Part shown: positions 26,028 to 35,475 of the stretch, one piece after another
How positions within the stretch are numbered: the first letter of the stretch is position 1
Layout of the letters: each line of letters opens with the position of its first letter
NCBI GenBank assembly: GCA_030693515.1
Contig: JAUYAK010000113.1
Location: forward strand, 1 to 64,000
DNA from: Opitutaceae bacterium
Lineage (GTDB): Bacteria > Verrucomicrobiota > Verrucomicrobiia > Opitutales > Opitutaceae
Direction: 5' to 3'
Length of the DNA stretch: 64,000 bases
Translations under genes and position numbers: made by a program
The notes under the pieces: generated by a model
The model's input: only the letters and a program-made list of their open reading frames with translations
The model's database searches: none
What the model was told of the DNA's origin: nothing

Positions 26028-27824
26028 TCAATTCGGCATCTCGTAAATCTCGATGAGCGCCACGCCCAGCGTGCCGGTTTCGCTGTTAAATCCGGCCGCC
26101 TCGGCTGTGTAGTTGCCGGGCTGGAGCGTAAGCAGCATCACGGAGTCGAGTCCGCCGAACTCCGTCGTGTCGCGCAGCTCCTGAAGGGGGAAGGCGCCGA
26201 CGCGCCGGGCGGATTCTCTCAGCCCGGGCATGGCGCCAAAGGGCGTGTCCCAGTCGTCGTTGTAGCGGATGATAGTGCCAGCCGCGTTGCGCAGAGTAAG
26301 CTCGGGATCCTGCAGGGCGCCCGGCAAGCCGAAGCCCCGTAGCGTGGGGCCGATGGCGCGGATGAGAAAGGTGCGCGGGCCCGGCCCACGCACCACGAGC
26401 CCGGCGATCAGGCTCTGATCCGCTGTGCCGACCGACCCGCGCGTCGACAGGTTGCCCAGCCGGCTTGCACCGGGGGCACTTGGGTCGAGATCGGCGTCGT
26501 AAACCTCGACGAGGGCCACGCCGGTTGTGTTGTTGGCGCCGGTGACGAGAGCCGTGTAGCTGCCGGGTGCGAGCGAGGTGAGCAGCGCGGCATCGCTGCT
26601 GCCGGCGGGGAGGGCAAACGCACCCACGCGCCCCGCACCGGCGGCCACCGCGGCCGCCGCGGGTTGATTGCTCCAATCGCCATTGTGATCGATCGGCCGA
26701 CTTGTGCCGTCGAACAGAGTCAGCTCCGGATCCGGCAGCGTGCCGGAGACGCCAAACGCGCTGAGCGTGCCGCCGCCGACCGCGCGGATGAGCACCCATT
26801 TCGGCGTCGTGCCACTCACGACGAAGCCGCAGATCATCGCGTTGGCGCCGGTGCCGACGCGACCGCGGGTCGAGAGGTTGGCCAGGCGCGTTTCAGGTGT
26901 CACGGTGGCCGGTCGCACTGTGAGTTCCGCCGGATCGCTCAATACGGCACCGGTCGCGGTGTAGGCGAGCACTTGGTAGCTGCCGGCATCCGCGCGCTGC
27001 GCACTGCCCAGCGCAAACACGGGGCCATCCTCCCGTTCGAGCGGCTCGGGCTGGCCCCCCGGACGCGTGATCATCCATACGTAGCGCAACGGCCCGCCGG
27101 TGATCGCCCGAGCGGCCACGCTGAAGCTGGTTTGTTCGGCGACGCTTCGCACGAGACTGACAGGCTGCGTGGTGATCGTGACGGCTCCGTTCGGGAAATA
27201 CAGTGAACGGATACCGGCGATGTCGTCGGCCTGCAGAGTTTCGACGTTGCCGGGCGTGCTGTTCATGATCGCGACGACGTTCTGCGGGGGGAGCGCCTCG
27301 TCGGGATGATTGAGGCCGAGCGCGTGGCCAAACTCGTGCAGCAGCACGCGCCGCAGATCCAGGACGGAATCGGCGAGTGTGGGGGCGCCGCGCAGCGGGC
27401 CCCGGTAGGAGTCCCATTTGAGCGAGGAGTTTACGATCACGTCGGTCTCGTTGAGGGTCGCGCCTTGGCTGTTGTAGAGCGTGATGGCGAGGGTGCGGTT
27501 CGTCAGGGCGAGGCCGTAGGCGTCGGTGCTGAAAAAAACGTTGTTCACGCGATCGTCCTTGGATGAGGCCGTAGAGGTCGGGGCTATGACGGTGGCGAAG
27601 CGCACGCGGCCGAGCTGGAGGTTCCAATCGGCCGCGGCCGCAGCAGCGACCAGGTTCCACGAACTCGCCCCGTCGCTGAGGGGCTGGGGTGGTTCGCCAA
27701 GCTGCAGCTGCAGCGTGACTGTGCCACCGAGTCGGAAGCCTCCGATGCGTTCGAAGGCGACGGCCACCGCCGAAGAGGCCGCGACGAGGACGAAGGCGGC
27801 TATTACTCTAGCGCAGGATCGCAT
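26028..27824 (-). CDS. Secreted matrixin-type zinc protease with repeated C-terminal domains
   Basis: The 598-residue protein has a signal peptide (residues 1-24) and a matrixin-like catalytic domain with the zinc motif HEFGHALGLNHP near residue 162 and a Met-turn (VAIMNSTPG). An Ig-like domain follows (residues about 215-305), then two related domains starting LANLSTRGRVGTG and LGNLSTRGSVGTA, each containing VLIRAVGGG or FLIRAIGPT and a DPELTL pattern. I associate these last domains with secreted proteins of Opitutaceae-like bacteria. It should act outside the cell. Its start overlaps the preceding gene by 17 nt. Nothing links it to glycan synthesis except position. Confidence 0.92.
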   Translation of the reverse strand: MRSCARVIAAFVLVAASSAVAVAFERIGGFRLGGTVTLQLQLGEPPQPLSDGASSWNLVAAAAAADWNLQLGRVRFATVIAPTSTASSKDDRVNNVFFSTDAYGLALTNRTLAITLYNSQGATLNETDVIVNSSLKWDSYRGPLRGAPTLADSVLDLRRVLLHEFGHALGLNHPDEALPPQNVVAIMNSTPGNVETLQADDIAGIRSLYFPNGAVTITTQPVSLVRSVAEQTSFSVAARAITGGPLRYVWMITRPGGQPEPLEREDGPVFALGSAQRADAGSYQVLAYTATGAVLSDPAELTVRPATVTPETRLANLSTRGRVGTGANAMICGFVVSGTTPKWVLIRAVGGGTLSAFGVSGTLPDPELTLFDGTSRPIDHNGDWSNQPAAAAVAAGAGRVGAFALPAGSSDAALLTSLAPGSYTALVTGANNTTGVALVEVYDADLDPSAPGASRLGNLSTRGSVGTADQSLIAGLVVRGPGPRTFLIRAIGPTLRGFGLPGALQDPELTLRNAAGTIIRYNDDWDTPFGAMPGLRESARRVGAFPLQELRDTTEFGGLDSVMLLTLQPGNYTAEAAGFNSETGTLGVALIEIYEMPN

Positions 27825-28407
27825 GGGCGGGGATTTGCTGCGCGCGGACTTGGGCGAGAAAGGCCGCAGGCGTGAGCGCCGCCGCGACCGGCCGGCTCAA
27901 GGCGGGCAGCCGCGCAGGGTCGAGCATGGGCAGGCCCACTTCGGTAGTCGCGGTGAGCGGGGTCCGGTTGTTGCGGGCAACGTGGTCACGTCCGGTCGCC
28001 GTGTCGGTGAGCACACGGTAGCGGCCATGGTAAAATCCAACGAGGGGACAAAACAGCCGGCCGTTGCCCTGCACGAAAAGGATCTCTCGATCGCCGATTT
28101 TGAACTCAGGCATGCCGGCTACCAGCGCACCCTTCTGTCCCAATCTGCCGCCGGCGAGGGTGAGCGTGAGTTCCTGGGGAGCCGATCCTTTTACGCATTC
28201 TTCAACCGCAATGGTCACAAACGTTCGGATCACAGAGCCCCCTGGCGTGGAGACGGCACGAACTTCGACGGCCGTCACGGTGCCACGGACGATGCAGTCG
28301 GCCTCGGCAACAAGCTCCGGAAAAGTCGGCGCAACTACGGTTGTCGCACTTACCACCGTCGCGGTCGCGACAAATAGGAAAACTCGCCGAAGGTGAATCA
28401 GGCTCAT
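27808..28407 (-). CDS. Hypothetical secreted protein paired with the matrixin-type protease
   Basis: This 199-residue protein has a signal-like N-terminus (MSLIHLRRVFLFVATATVVSA), then a compact domain with LVAEADCIVRGTVTAVEV, TLTLAGGRLGQKGALVAGMP and ILFVQGNGRLFCPLVGFYHG. The last 17 coding bases overlap the start of the protease gene, so the two are co-translated. That pairing suggests an inhibitor, chaperone or substrate relationship, which is inference. I recognise no named family. The ATG at 28407 is preferred over an in-frame ATG at 28428. Confidence 0.82.
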   Translation of the reverse strand: MSLIHLRRVFLFVATATVVSATTVVAPTFPELVAEADCIVRGTVTAVEVRAVSTPGGSVIRTFVTIAVEECVKGSAPQELTLTLAGGRLGQKGALVAGMPEFKIGDREILFVQGNGRLFCPLVGFYHGRYRVLTDTATGRDHVARNNRTPLTATTEVGLPMLDPARLPALSRPVAAALTPAAFLAQVRAQQIPAHAILR

Positions 28408-28441
28408 GCGGAGGATCTTGGACCTCATCCGAGGCCTAATG

Positions 28442-29500
28442 TTACGGCCTATGGCGCCAAGCGGCGACGATTTGACGAATCGTTTCATCGAGCGACTGCG
28501 TGATGTCCCAGGCCGGGTAGTGCGCGCGCATTTTGCGCAGGTCGCTGTAGTAGCAGATATGATCGCCGGCACGGTTCTGGTCCATGTAGGTGAAGATCGG
28601 CGCCTTGCCGGAGAACTTTTCCACAATCTTGAAGGCTTCGAGGATGGAGGTGCTGTTGGCCTTGCCGCCGCCGAGGTTGTAAACCTCGCCCGCGCGCGGT
28701 GCGGCGACAAAGGCTGCCATGAAGCGCGCGACGTCGAGCGAGTGGATGTTGTCGCGCACCTGTTTGCCTTTGTAGCCGAAGACGCGGTATTCGCGGCCCT
28801 CGAGGTTGCACTTTACGAGGTAGCTGAGAAAGCCGTGGAGTTCCACGCCGGTGTGATTCGGGCCGGTCAGGCAGCCGCCGCGCAGCGCGCAGGTGGGCAG
28901 GCCGAAGTAGCGGCCGTATTCCTGCACCATCACGTCGGCCGCGACCTTGCTCGCGCCGAACAGGGAGTGTTTCGATTGGTCGATGGTGAACGTTTCCGGG
29001 ATGCCGTGGGCGTAGGCGGGGTCGGCATAGTCCCAGCGCGTGGGCAGCTCCGTGAGCGCGATCCGGTTGGGGGCGTCGCCGTAAACCTTGTTCGTGCTCA
29101 TATGCACAAACGGCGACTCGGGCGCGGCCTGCCGCGCGGCCTCGAGGAGGTTGAGCGTGCCGGTGGCGTTGGTGTCGAAATCGTCGAACGGAATCGCCGC
29201 CGCGCGGTCGTGGCTCGGCTGCGCCGCGGTGTGGACGATCACCGATGGCTGCACGGCGCGCACGAGCGCGAGCACGCCGGCGCGATCGCGGATGTCGAGC
29301 TCGTGGTGGACGAAGCCCTTCAACTCGCGGGCGAGGCGCTGCTGGTTCCAGCGCGTGTCACCCTGCGGGCCGAAGAAGACGGCGCGCTGGTTGTTGTCCA
29401 CGCCGTGGACGGTGTAGCCGAGTTCGCGCGCGAAATAGGCGCAGACTTCGGAGCCGATGAGACCGGACGAGCCGGTGACGAGGAGCTTTTTGGCAGACAT
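28442..29500 (-). CDS. NAD-dependent epimerase, CDP-paratose 2-epimerase-like, with Phe at the Tyr position
   Basis: The 352-residue extended SDR has [52 protein letters not shown], and [19 protein letters not shown] followed by [18 protein letters not shown]. It looks like the nucleotide-sugar 2-epimerase group. At the place of the usual Tyr in YxxxK it has Phe (FGASK), with the Lys kept. It is preceded by a methyltransferase and probably supplies a modified hexose for this locus. Confidence 0.9.
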   Translation of the reverse strand: MSAKKLLVTGSSGLIGSEVCAYFARELGYTVHGVDNNQRAVFFGPQGDTRWNQQRLARELKGFVHHELDIRDRAGVLALVRAVQPSVIVHTAAQPSHDRAAAIPFDDFDTNATGTLNLLEAARQAAPESPFVHMSTNKVYGDAPNRIALTELPTRWDYADPAYAHGIPETFTIDQSKHSLFGASKVAADVMVQEYGRYFGLPTCALRGGCLTGPNHTGVELHGFLSYLVKCNLEGREYRVFGYKGKQVRDNIHSLDVARFMAAFVAAPRAGEVYNLGGGKANSTSILEAFKIVEKFSGKAPIFTYMDQNRAGDHICYYSDLRKMRAHYPAWDITQSLDETIRQIVAAWRHRP

Positions 29501-29554
29501 GACGGGGAAGGGCGGCGGGGCGGAAAAAGCGGGACGCGGCGCGGGCGACGTTCT

Positions 29555-30232
29555 TCAGCGCTTCTCAGCCACGACGAGAAACTGCCGCCCGAAGATCCGC
29601 CAGAAAATCGGCAGCCGCAGGTAGAGCCGCACGAACGCCATCGGGTAGGCGGGCTGGTTGATCGTCGTGTAGGGCAGGAAGCGCGCCTCCGACCGGCGGA
29701 CGATGTAGCCGTTGTTCTCGAGCGCTTCGCCGAGCGAAGCCTCCGTAAGACAGAGGAAGTGATCCCAGAAATCCCAGTAGGCGCCCTGGACAAACTTGAT
29801 GTTGGGCCCGAGCGCGATGAGCCGTCCGCCCGGCTTCAGGCAGCGGGCAGCTTCCAGCAGCGTGCGCTTGAGCGCGAGCTTGTCCGGGAGGTGCTCGAAA
29901 AAATTGCTGGTGAAGACCGCATCGAGCGAGGCGTCGGGCAGCGGCCAGCGCTGCGAGCAATCCTGCAGGATGAGCGAGACCGCAGGGTCGAGGTGCTCGG
30001 CCGCCTTGGGATTGAGGTCCATCGCGTAGCGCCGGTCAGCCTGCACTTGGTTGATGAATTCACCGTAGCCGCAGCCGAGGTCGAGCACCGTGCCGCCGGG
30101 GGGAATCATCGGCTGGAAAAAACTCTCCACGAGCGTCGCCCACAGCCGCTGGCGGTAGCGCACGCGCTCCGCCTTGAAGCGTCGTTCGTAGATCGCCTTG
30201 AGCTCCTGGGGGTCTTTGACGCTCGTGCTCAT
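29555..30232 (-). CDS. Class I SAM-dependent methyltransferase
   Basis: The 225-residue product has TVLDLGCGYGEFINQVQ at about residue 47, FTSNFFEHLPDKLALKRTL and RCLKPGGRLIALGPNIKF. It is a Methyltransf_11-like enzyme. A hydrophobic C-terminal stretch (FVRLYLRLPIFWRIFGRQFLV) may keep it at the membrane. The ATG at 30232 is chosen; the track extends further upstream without domain support. It lies between the WAED membrane protein and the epimerase on the same strand. Confidence 0.9.
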   Translation of the reverse strand: MSTSVKDPQELKAIYERRFKAERVRYRQRLWATLVESFFQPMIPPGGTVLDLGCGYGEFINQVQADRRYAMDLNPKAAEHLDPAVSLILQDCSQRWPLPDASLDAVFTSNFFEHLPDKLALKRTLLEAARCLKPGGRLIALGPNIKFVQGAYWDFWDHFLCLTEASLGEALENNGYIVRRSEARFLPYTTINQPAYPMAFVRLYLRLPIFWRIFGRQFLVVAEKR

Positions 30233-30293
30233 GGGCGCGGGACAATCGGGAGCGGCCCGGGCGGGCTCAAGCCAAAGCTCGCGCGGCGCACGG

Positions 30294-31508
30294 CTACTTT
30301 CCTTTCGGCCGGCCGGGATATTCGATCCACCACCCTTCGGGCAGGGTGAGGATGTTGGCGGGGGTGCCGGTGCGGATCGGGTCGCAGTGCTCGGCCCAGC
30401 GGTAGTCCGGGGGCGCGGGCATCGTGAAATGCGGCGCATGCAGCGCCAGCCCGAGCAGGCACAGCCCGCGGGCGCCCCACGCGATCACGCGCTCCGCCGC
30501 GAAGCACTCGGCGATGAGCAGCCACGTCAGCAGCACGCGCGGCATGTAGAAATAGCGGTCGCCGTTCACCATGTCGGCCGGCGTCCAGAGATCGGTGCGC
30601 GCGCGCGACAGGGTAGCGGCAAGCAACAGCCCAAACGCGACCGCGACTGGCAGCCGCCACGTCCGGCCGGCCTCGGCCCGCGTTGAGCGCCACAGCAGCG
30701 CGCCGATCACAACCACGGCGAGGCCGGCATGCACGGTCGCCGGCCAGGCACGCACGGCCGCCGGACCGAAGAGGGGCCACGTCACAAGCCGTGCACCGTG
30801 CACGGCGAGGAAGCCCAGCGGGCGAAAGGGCTCTGTCGTCGGCTGCAGCGCCAGCCCGCCGCGCGTGAGGAACCAGCCCTGCACGGCGGCGCACGCGCCC
30901 AGCAGCCCGAGCGCGAGCCACGCGTCGGTGCCACGATCGCGCCAGGCCCGCCAGGCAAACAGCGGCAGAAACAGAATCGCGAAAGGCCCGTTGAGCCCCA
31001 CCAGGCCCAAAATCGCCAGATCGCCCGCGCGCTGCCAGGCGTTGACCGCGGGGGCGGTGAAGAGCTGGAGCAGCAGGAAGAACGTCGTGACCGACTGGAG
31101 GTTCGTCACATTGATGATCGGCTCCGCGCTGCACACGGTGAAGGGGAGCGCGAGCATCAGCCACGGCTTGTGGGGCAGGAGCACGCGCCGCGAGGCCAGC
31201 CGCGCGAGCACGCCCACGGCGATCGCGAACGCGATCCCGTTGTAGATCGCGGGCCACCACGCGACGTCCGCTGTGCGGCTTGCGATCCAGGCGATGAGGC
31301 GGGGGAGGGTGTGGAGGTAGCCGTTATAGGGCTCAATCAGCGCCCGCGAACCCCAGTCGTGATCCTGCTGAAGAAAGATGCTGCCGTCCTCGGCCCAGAG
31401 CTGCGGCGTGTGCAGGGCCCACGGCTTGCGCAGGAGGAGGAGCACGGCGGCCACGGGCACGAGCCAGGCGAGGCGCGGCGTTTCGGCCGGGGTGGAGGGG
31501 ACGCTCAT
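30294..31508 (-). CDS. WAED-type polytopic membrane protein (paralogue 1)
   Basis: This 404-residue protein has about ten hydrophobic segments. Its first extracytoplasmic loop reads LRKPWALHTPQLWAEDGSIF and later PYNGYLHTLPRLIAWIA. The tail has DPIRTGTPANILTLPEGWW and IEYPGRP. The same signatures appear in the C-terminal part of the 32521 product and in the 45115 product, so these are paralogues. The invariant acidic pair in WAED would fit a GT-C active site in the periplasm using a lipid-linked sugar. It starts 3 bases after the stop of the methyltransferase at 31512. Substrate unknown. Confidence 0.9.
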   Translation of the reverse strand: MSVPSTPAETPRLAWLVPVAAVLLLLRKPWALHTPQLWAEDGSIFLQQDHDWGSRALIEPYNGYLHTLPRLIAWIASRTADVAWWPAIYNGIAFAIAVGVLARLASRRVLLPHKPWLMLALPFTVCSAEPIINVTNLQSVTTFFLLLQLFTAPAVNAWQRAGDLAILGLVGLNGPFAILFLPLFAWRAWRDRGTDAWLALGLLGACAAVQGWFLTRGGLALQPTTEPFRPLGFLAVHGARLVTWPLFGPAAVRAWPATVHAGLAVVVIGALLWRSTRAEAGRTWRLPVAVAFGLLLAATLSRARTDLWTPADMVNGDRYFYMPRVLLTWLLIAECFAAERVIAWGARGLCLLGLALHAPHFTMPAPPDYRWAEHCDPIRTGTPANILTLPEGWWIEYPGRPKGK

Positions 31509-31511
31509 GCG

Positions 31512-32486
31512 CTAGGTGCGGCTCGCGGCCGGCGGCGCGGCGAGTTCGCCGGCCGGATACATGGTAGGCGTGATGTCCTCGACGGTTACCGGCCAGTTGA
31601 GCGCGGTGTCGTTCGTCTTCCGCACGATCGCGGCCGAGCCGAGCCACGCGGTGCTCTCCGGCATCGAGCGCGTGACCGGCGAGGTGCGGCGCGGATGCAC
31701 GCGGGCCGGCTCGCCGACGACAGCCTCGAGGACCTCGAAGCCCGTCGCGCGGTTGAACAGCGTCGCCCAGCTGTGCTGCGAGAATCGCCAGAAATCCCAC
31801 GGCTCCTCGTGCGGCGGCCAAGTCTGGTGGGTGGAGGTGTAAACAATGCCGCCCGGCGCGAGCACGCGGTTCAACTCGAGCGCCACTTTCCACGGCATCG
31901 CCAGATGCTCAAAGACCGAGGCGGAGAACACCGCGACAAACTTTTTTCCCGAAAAAATGCGGCTCAGCTCATGCGCGTCGCCCACGATGTCCACATTGGG
32001 CCCGGGCAGAATGTCGAGGCCCACGTAGGCGAGGCGCTCCGGGATGCGATGGCGGCGGGTGATCGCCGAGCGGGCGCGTGAGCCGATCTCCAGGACGGCT
32101 CCGGACTCGAAGTCGCCGAGCCGCATCAGAAAGTTTTCCCAACTCTGGAAATACGGATCGCCGTGCGCGCAGTTGGTCAGCGCATCCTCGCCGATCGCGC
32201 AGGTGCCGTCGGCCAGCCACATCCGCAGCGCGAAGGGTTGCCCGAGCAACGCCGCATCCGCCGTAATCCACTCCTCGAAGCGGGCCTTTTCGGCCGTGGG
32301 TCCGAGCGACTGCGCCACGTCGGGGCTCGCCGTGCCGAAGCTCGTGAGCGGCACGATGGCCCGGCCGTCGAGCTCGACCTCGACGCGCACAATCGGCGAA
32401 CCGCCATGGTGGCACCAGCCGCGGAGGTGGAGGCGGTCGAAATAGACCGCGCATTCGTCGATCTTCCAGTGGAGGGCGGTGGCCAT
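31512..32486 (-). CDS. SAM-dependent methyltransferase with N-terminal RGW domain (paralogue A)
   Basis: The 324-residue product starts MATALHWKIDECAVYFDRLH and continues with a small N-terminal domain (LRGWCHHGGSPIVRVEVELD; ASPDVAQSL, residues 1-95). The methyltransferase core follows (VLEIGSRARSAITRRH; VGLDILPGPNVDIVGDAHEL; SVFEHLAMPWKVALELNRVL; EPWDFWRFSQHSW). The 44076 product is clearly its paralogue along the whole length. It starts 34 bases after the stop of the 32521 WAED fusion gene, and the same WAED-then-methyltransferase order recurs at 45115/44076. The unusual motif I (EIGSRAR) is shared by both copies. Confidence 0.92.
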   Translation of the reverse strand: MATALHWKIDECAVYFDRLHLRGWCHHGGSPIVRVEVELDGRAIVPLTSFGTASPDVAQSLGPTAEKARFEEWITADAALLGQPFALRMWLADGTCAIGEDALTNCAHGDPYFQSWENFLMRLGDFESGAVLEIGSRARSAITRRHRIPERLAYVGLDILPGPNVDIVGDAHELSRIFSGKKFVAVFSASVFEHLAMPWKVALELNRVLAPGGIVYTSTHQTWPPHEEPWDFWRFSQHSWATLFNRATGFEVLEAVVGEPARVHPRRTSPVTRSMPESTAWLGSAAIVRKTNDTALNWPVTVEDITPTMYPAGELAAPPAASRT

Positions 32487-32520
32487 GGCGTGACAGGTAA
32501 GTTCCCGGGCGGTGGCTTAG

Positions 32521-35448
32521 TCAACGGGGCTGCGGGCGGCCGGCATACTCGAGGATCCAGCCTTCGGGGAGGATGGGGATGCGCGCGGGCAAGCCGCGAC
32601 GGATGGGCTCCACCTGCGTGGCCCACTGATAATCCTGCGGCGCGGGCACGATGTAGCTGCCGGCGTGTGTCAGCGCGATCACCAGGCAGACTGCGCGCGC
32701 GGTGTGCGCCACCGCGCGGGTCGCGGTGTGGAATTCTGTCACGAGCAGCCACACCAGCAGCACGCGCGGAATGTAGAAGTAGCGATCAGCGAAAACAAAA
32801 TTTTCCCCGGCCCAGGTGTCGGGTCGCGAGCGCAGCACCGCCGCCAGGGAGAGCAGGACCATGGCGGCCGCGAAATGAATCCGCGCCAACCGCCAGCGAT
32901 CCGGGCGCAGCGCCCACGCCAGTGTGGCCGCGATGAAAACCAGGCCGATTACCCCGATGGCTGCGGCCGGCAGATGGGTGGTGAGCTGCGCGCCCAGCAC
33001 CGGCCACATGAGCAGGCGGCGCACGACCGCTTCGAGCGCGGGCCACAGGTGGAACGCCAGTTCCTGGTGTTCGAACCGCGGCCCGGTCGCGATCACGAAC
33101 CAGCCTTGCAGCGCCGCGCCGCCCGCTACGATGAGGAGCGCGGCGAGGCTGTCGCCTTCGCGATCGCGCCACCAGCGCCACGCGAACAACGGTGCGAAGA
33201 GGATCGAAAATGGCCCGGTGAGCGCGAGCACGGCCAGCACCGCGCGATCGCCCAAGCGTTCTAGCCCTGTCCGGGGCGCAGCCATCAGCGGCTGCAGCAG
33301 CAGCGCAAACGCGGTGATCCATTGGAGGTTCGTGATGCTGCCCATCACCTCGCCGCTGTGCGGCACCGCGAGGAAGGCGAGTGCGAGCCATGGTTTTCCC
33401 GGCAGCTCGAGCCGCGGCGAGAATAGCCGCGCGATCACCAGCAGCCAAATCGTGAACGCCACGCCGTTGTAGAAGGCCGGCCACCACGCCGGATCGAGCA
33501 GCCGGGGCGCGATCGCAGCGATGAGCCGCGGCAGGGTGTGCAGGTAGCCCATGTAGGGCGTGGTGAAGGCCCCGGTGCCGAGCTGATCCGCCTGCATGAG
33601 GAAAATTGATCCGTCCTCGGCCCAGAGTTGCGGCGTCGTGAGGGTGTGCGGCTTGCGCAGGAAAAGCAGCAGCGCGAAACCGGCCAGCGCCGTCAGCGTG
33701 AAGCGCGCCTGCGGCGAGCGGAACCATGCGCGCACACGGGCGAATCGCGGCGCCCAGGCGGCCGACTGCTCGGCCGTGAGCAGCGCCTCGACCGCCAGCG
33801 CGATGAGGGCGAGGCCGAATACTCCCGTCGCCGCCACGGCAAACGGCGTGGGCGGCGCGCCCGCAAATCCCTCCGCGGGCGGCATCCAGGTAAACGCAAA
33901 CAGCGCCGCCTGCCCGAGCGCCAGCACGGCAAAGAGCGCGCGGCTCGCCAGGAACGCCCAACCGGTCAGCAGGCCGATGAGCAGCAGCGGCACGACGTAG
34001 GAACCCAGGTGGGTGAGGGTGCTCCCCGGCAGGAACATCAGGGCCAGCCACGCGGCGAGCGTGAGCCCCAGCCAGGCCACGGCGAGCCGGTGGCGTCCGC
34101 CGCGGCGGTGCCATTTCGCCTGCCCGCGAAACAGCTTCCACCCCAGCACCGGCAGTGCGACCAAGCCGAGGATCCATGCCGCGGGGGCGCGGAAGGGCCG
34201 GAAGAACTCATCGGCCCTCAGCGCGGCGCGCGCGCCGGCGTCGACCGGCGCAAACATGAGGCGCCACCGCCCGTCGAGGATGTCGCGGGCGTTGGCCTGC
34301 CGCGTCGCGATCGCCTTTTCCCAACCGAGGGCGCGGTAGCCGTCGATCAAGGTCTCGAGCGCGCCGCGATCATCAGGGGCGATTTGCCCGCCGAGGTGCC
34401 ACTTCACGAGTCGGTTGCCGGGCGGCTCGTAGAAACGCTGGTAGGCGGTCCACGGCAGTGAGACGACGGCGAACACCGCTGCCGCGAGCAGCCAGGCCCG
34501 CCATCGCCGGCGCAGCGAGAGGAGGACGAGGGGCGCCAGCGCGAGCAGGGAAAACATCACGCCGCCGTGCGCCAGCGCCCCGCAGGCCGCGAGCACGCCG
34601 AACACCGGCCCGCGCCGCCGGGGCGCCACTTCGCGTGGATCGCCAAACATCACGCCAAAGCCGATCAGCACCAGCGCGGCCCCGCCGAGCTTGGGCCAGA
34701 CAAACACGGAATTGAACAGCAGGAAGCCGGTGAAGACCGCGGCCGTCGCGGCCGCCTGCGCTGCGCGCTCCGTGAGGCCGAGCCAGCGCAGAAACATCCA
34801 GAGCGCCGGAATCCACAGCAGCTGGAACCACACGCCTGCCGTCGCGCACGCCTTGTCGTGCCCGAAGCCGAGCGCGCGCAGCGCCGGCAGCGAGACGAGC
34901 GCGATCCCCGTTTGCAGCGGCGGCCGATCGCTGCTCAGCCAATCGCCGCCGATGGCCTTGGGGGAGACTCCGATGTCGAGCCGCTCGGCAAAGATGCGCG
35001 GGATATCGGGATCGCCGGGCATGTTGGGCAGGAAGCGGTGGCTCGCGGTGGCGGTGAAGGACGGCTTCGTCCAGATGAAGAGCACCGAGATGTAGAAGCA
35101 GCCGGCCAGCAGCATGAGCGCGACGAGCCGGCCGAGCCGGGCCCGCGTCGCCGGGGCGTCCGTCGCCTGGTGCGGGCGCAGCCATGCATGCGCCAAGGTG
35201 CCGAGAATGGCGGCCATTGCGATCCAGCTGAAGGCGTGGCCGACCCGCGGGTGGATAAAGTAGCAAACGAACGCCACGTAGCCCAGCGCGCAGGGCGCGA
35301 GCGCGTAGAGCGCGAGCGCGGCGGTGAACGACGAGCCCCGCCCCGTGAGCCGGCGCCGCCAGATTTCCGCGGCCACGCCGGCGCCGGAGAGCACGAGGCA
35401 CTGGAGCGCGAACACCAGCAGCGTCGAGGGCAGCGAGAGCGCGGGCAT
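32521..35448 (-). CDS. Fused polytopic membrane protein: GT-C-like N-half plus WAED-type C-half (paralogue 2)
   Basis: This 975-residue protein appears to be two membrane enzymes in one. Residues 1 to about 590 hold roughly a dozen hydrophobic spans and a long loop with NMPGDPDIPRIFAERLDIGV and WLSSDRPPLQTG. Residues about 600-975 are a complete WAED module (LRKPHTLTTPQLWAEDGSIF; PYMGYLHTLPRLIAAIA; PILPEGWILEYAGRP), equal in extent to the stand-alone 30294 and 45115 proteins. The frame is open throughout, so this looks like a genuine fusion. Both halves plausibly act on the outer face of the inner membrane. No substrate can be assigned. Confidence 0.9.
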   Translation of the reverse strand: MPALSLPSTLLVFALQCLVLSGAGVAAEIWRRRLTGRGSSFTAALALYALAPCALGYVAFVCYFIHPRVGHAFSWIAMAAILGTLAHAWLRPHQATDAPATRARLGRLVALMLLAGCFYISVLFIWTKPSFTATASHRFLPNMPGDPDIPRIFAERLDIGVSPKAIGGDWLSSDRPPLQTGIALVSLPALRALGFGHDKACATAGVWFQLLWIPALWMFLRWLGLTERAAQAAATAAVFTGFLLFNSVFVWPKLGGAALVLIGFGVMFGDPREVAPRRRGPVFGVLAACGALAHGGVMFSLLALAPLVLLSLRRRWRAWLLAAAVFAVVSLPWTAYQRFYEPPGNRLVKWHLGGQIAPDDRGALETLIDGYRALGWEKAIATRQANARDILDGRWRLMFAPVDAGARAALRADEFFRPFRAPAAWILGLVALPVLGWKLFRGQAKWHRRGGRHRLAVAWLGLTLAAWLALMFLPGSTLTHLGSYVVPLLLIGLLTGWAFLASRALFAVLALGQAALFAFTWMPPAEGFAGAPPTPFAVAATGVFGLALIALAVEALLTAEQSAAWAPRFARVRAWFRSPQARFTLTALAGFALLLFLRKPHTLTTPQLWAEDGSIFLMQADQLGTGAFTTPYMGYLHTLPRLIAAIAPRLLDPAWWPAFYNGVAFTIWLLVIARLFSPRLELPGKPWLALAFLAVPHSGEVMGSITNLQWITAFALLLQPLMAAPRTGLERLGDRAVLAVLALTGPFSILFAPLFAWRWWRDREGDSLAALLIVAGGAALQGWFVIATGPRFEHQELAFHLWPALEAVVRRLLMWPVLGAQLTTHLPAAAIGVIGLVFIAATLAWALRPDRWRLARIHFAAAMVLLSLAAVLRSRPDTWAGENFVFADRYFYIPRVLLVWLLVTEFHTATRAVAHTARAVCLVIALTHAGSYIVPAPQDYQWATQVEPIRRGLPARIPILPEGWILEYAGRPQPR

Positions 35449-35475
35449 CGGCGGCGAAGAGCAGGCGCGCGCGGC

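Noticed and set aside
28406-30349. 647-residue + strand ORF
   Set aside because: It is antisense to the epimerase and methyltransferase genes, with low-complexity composition.
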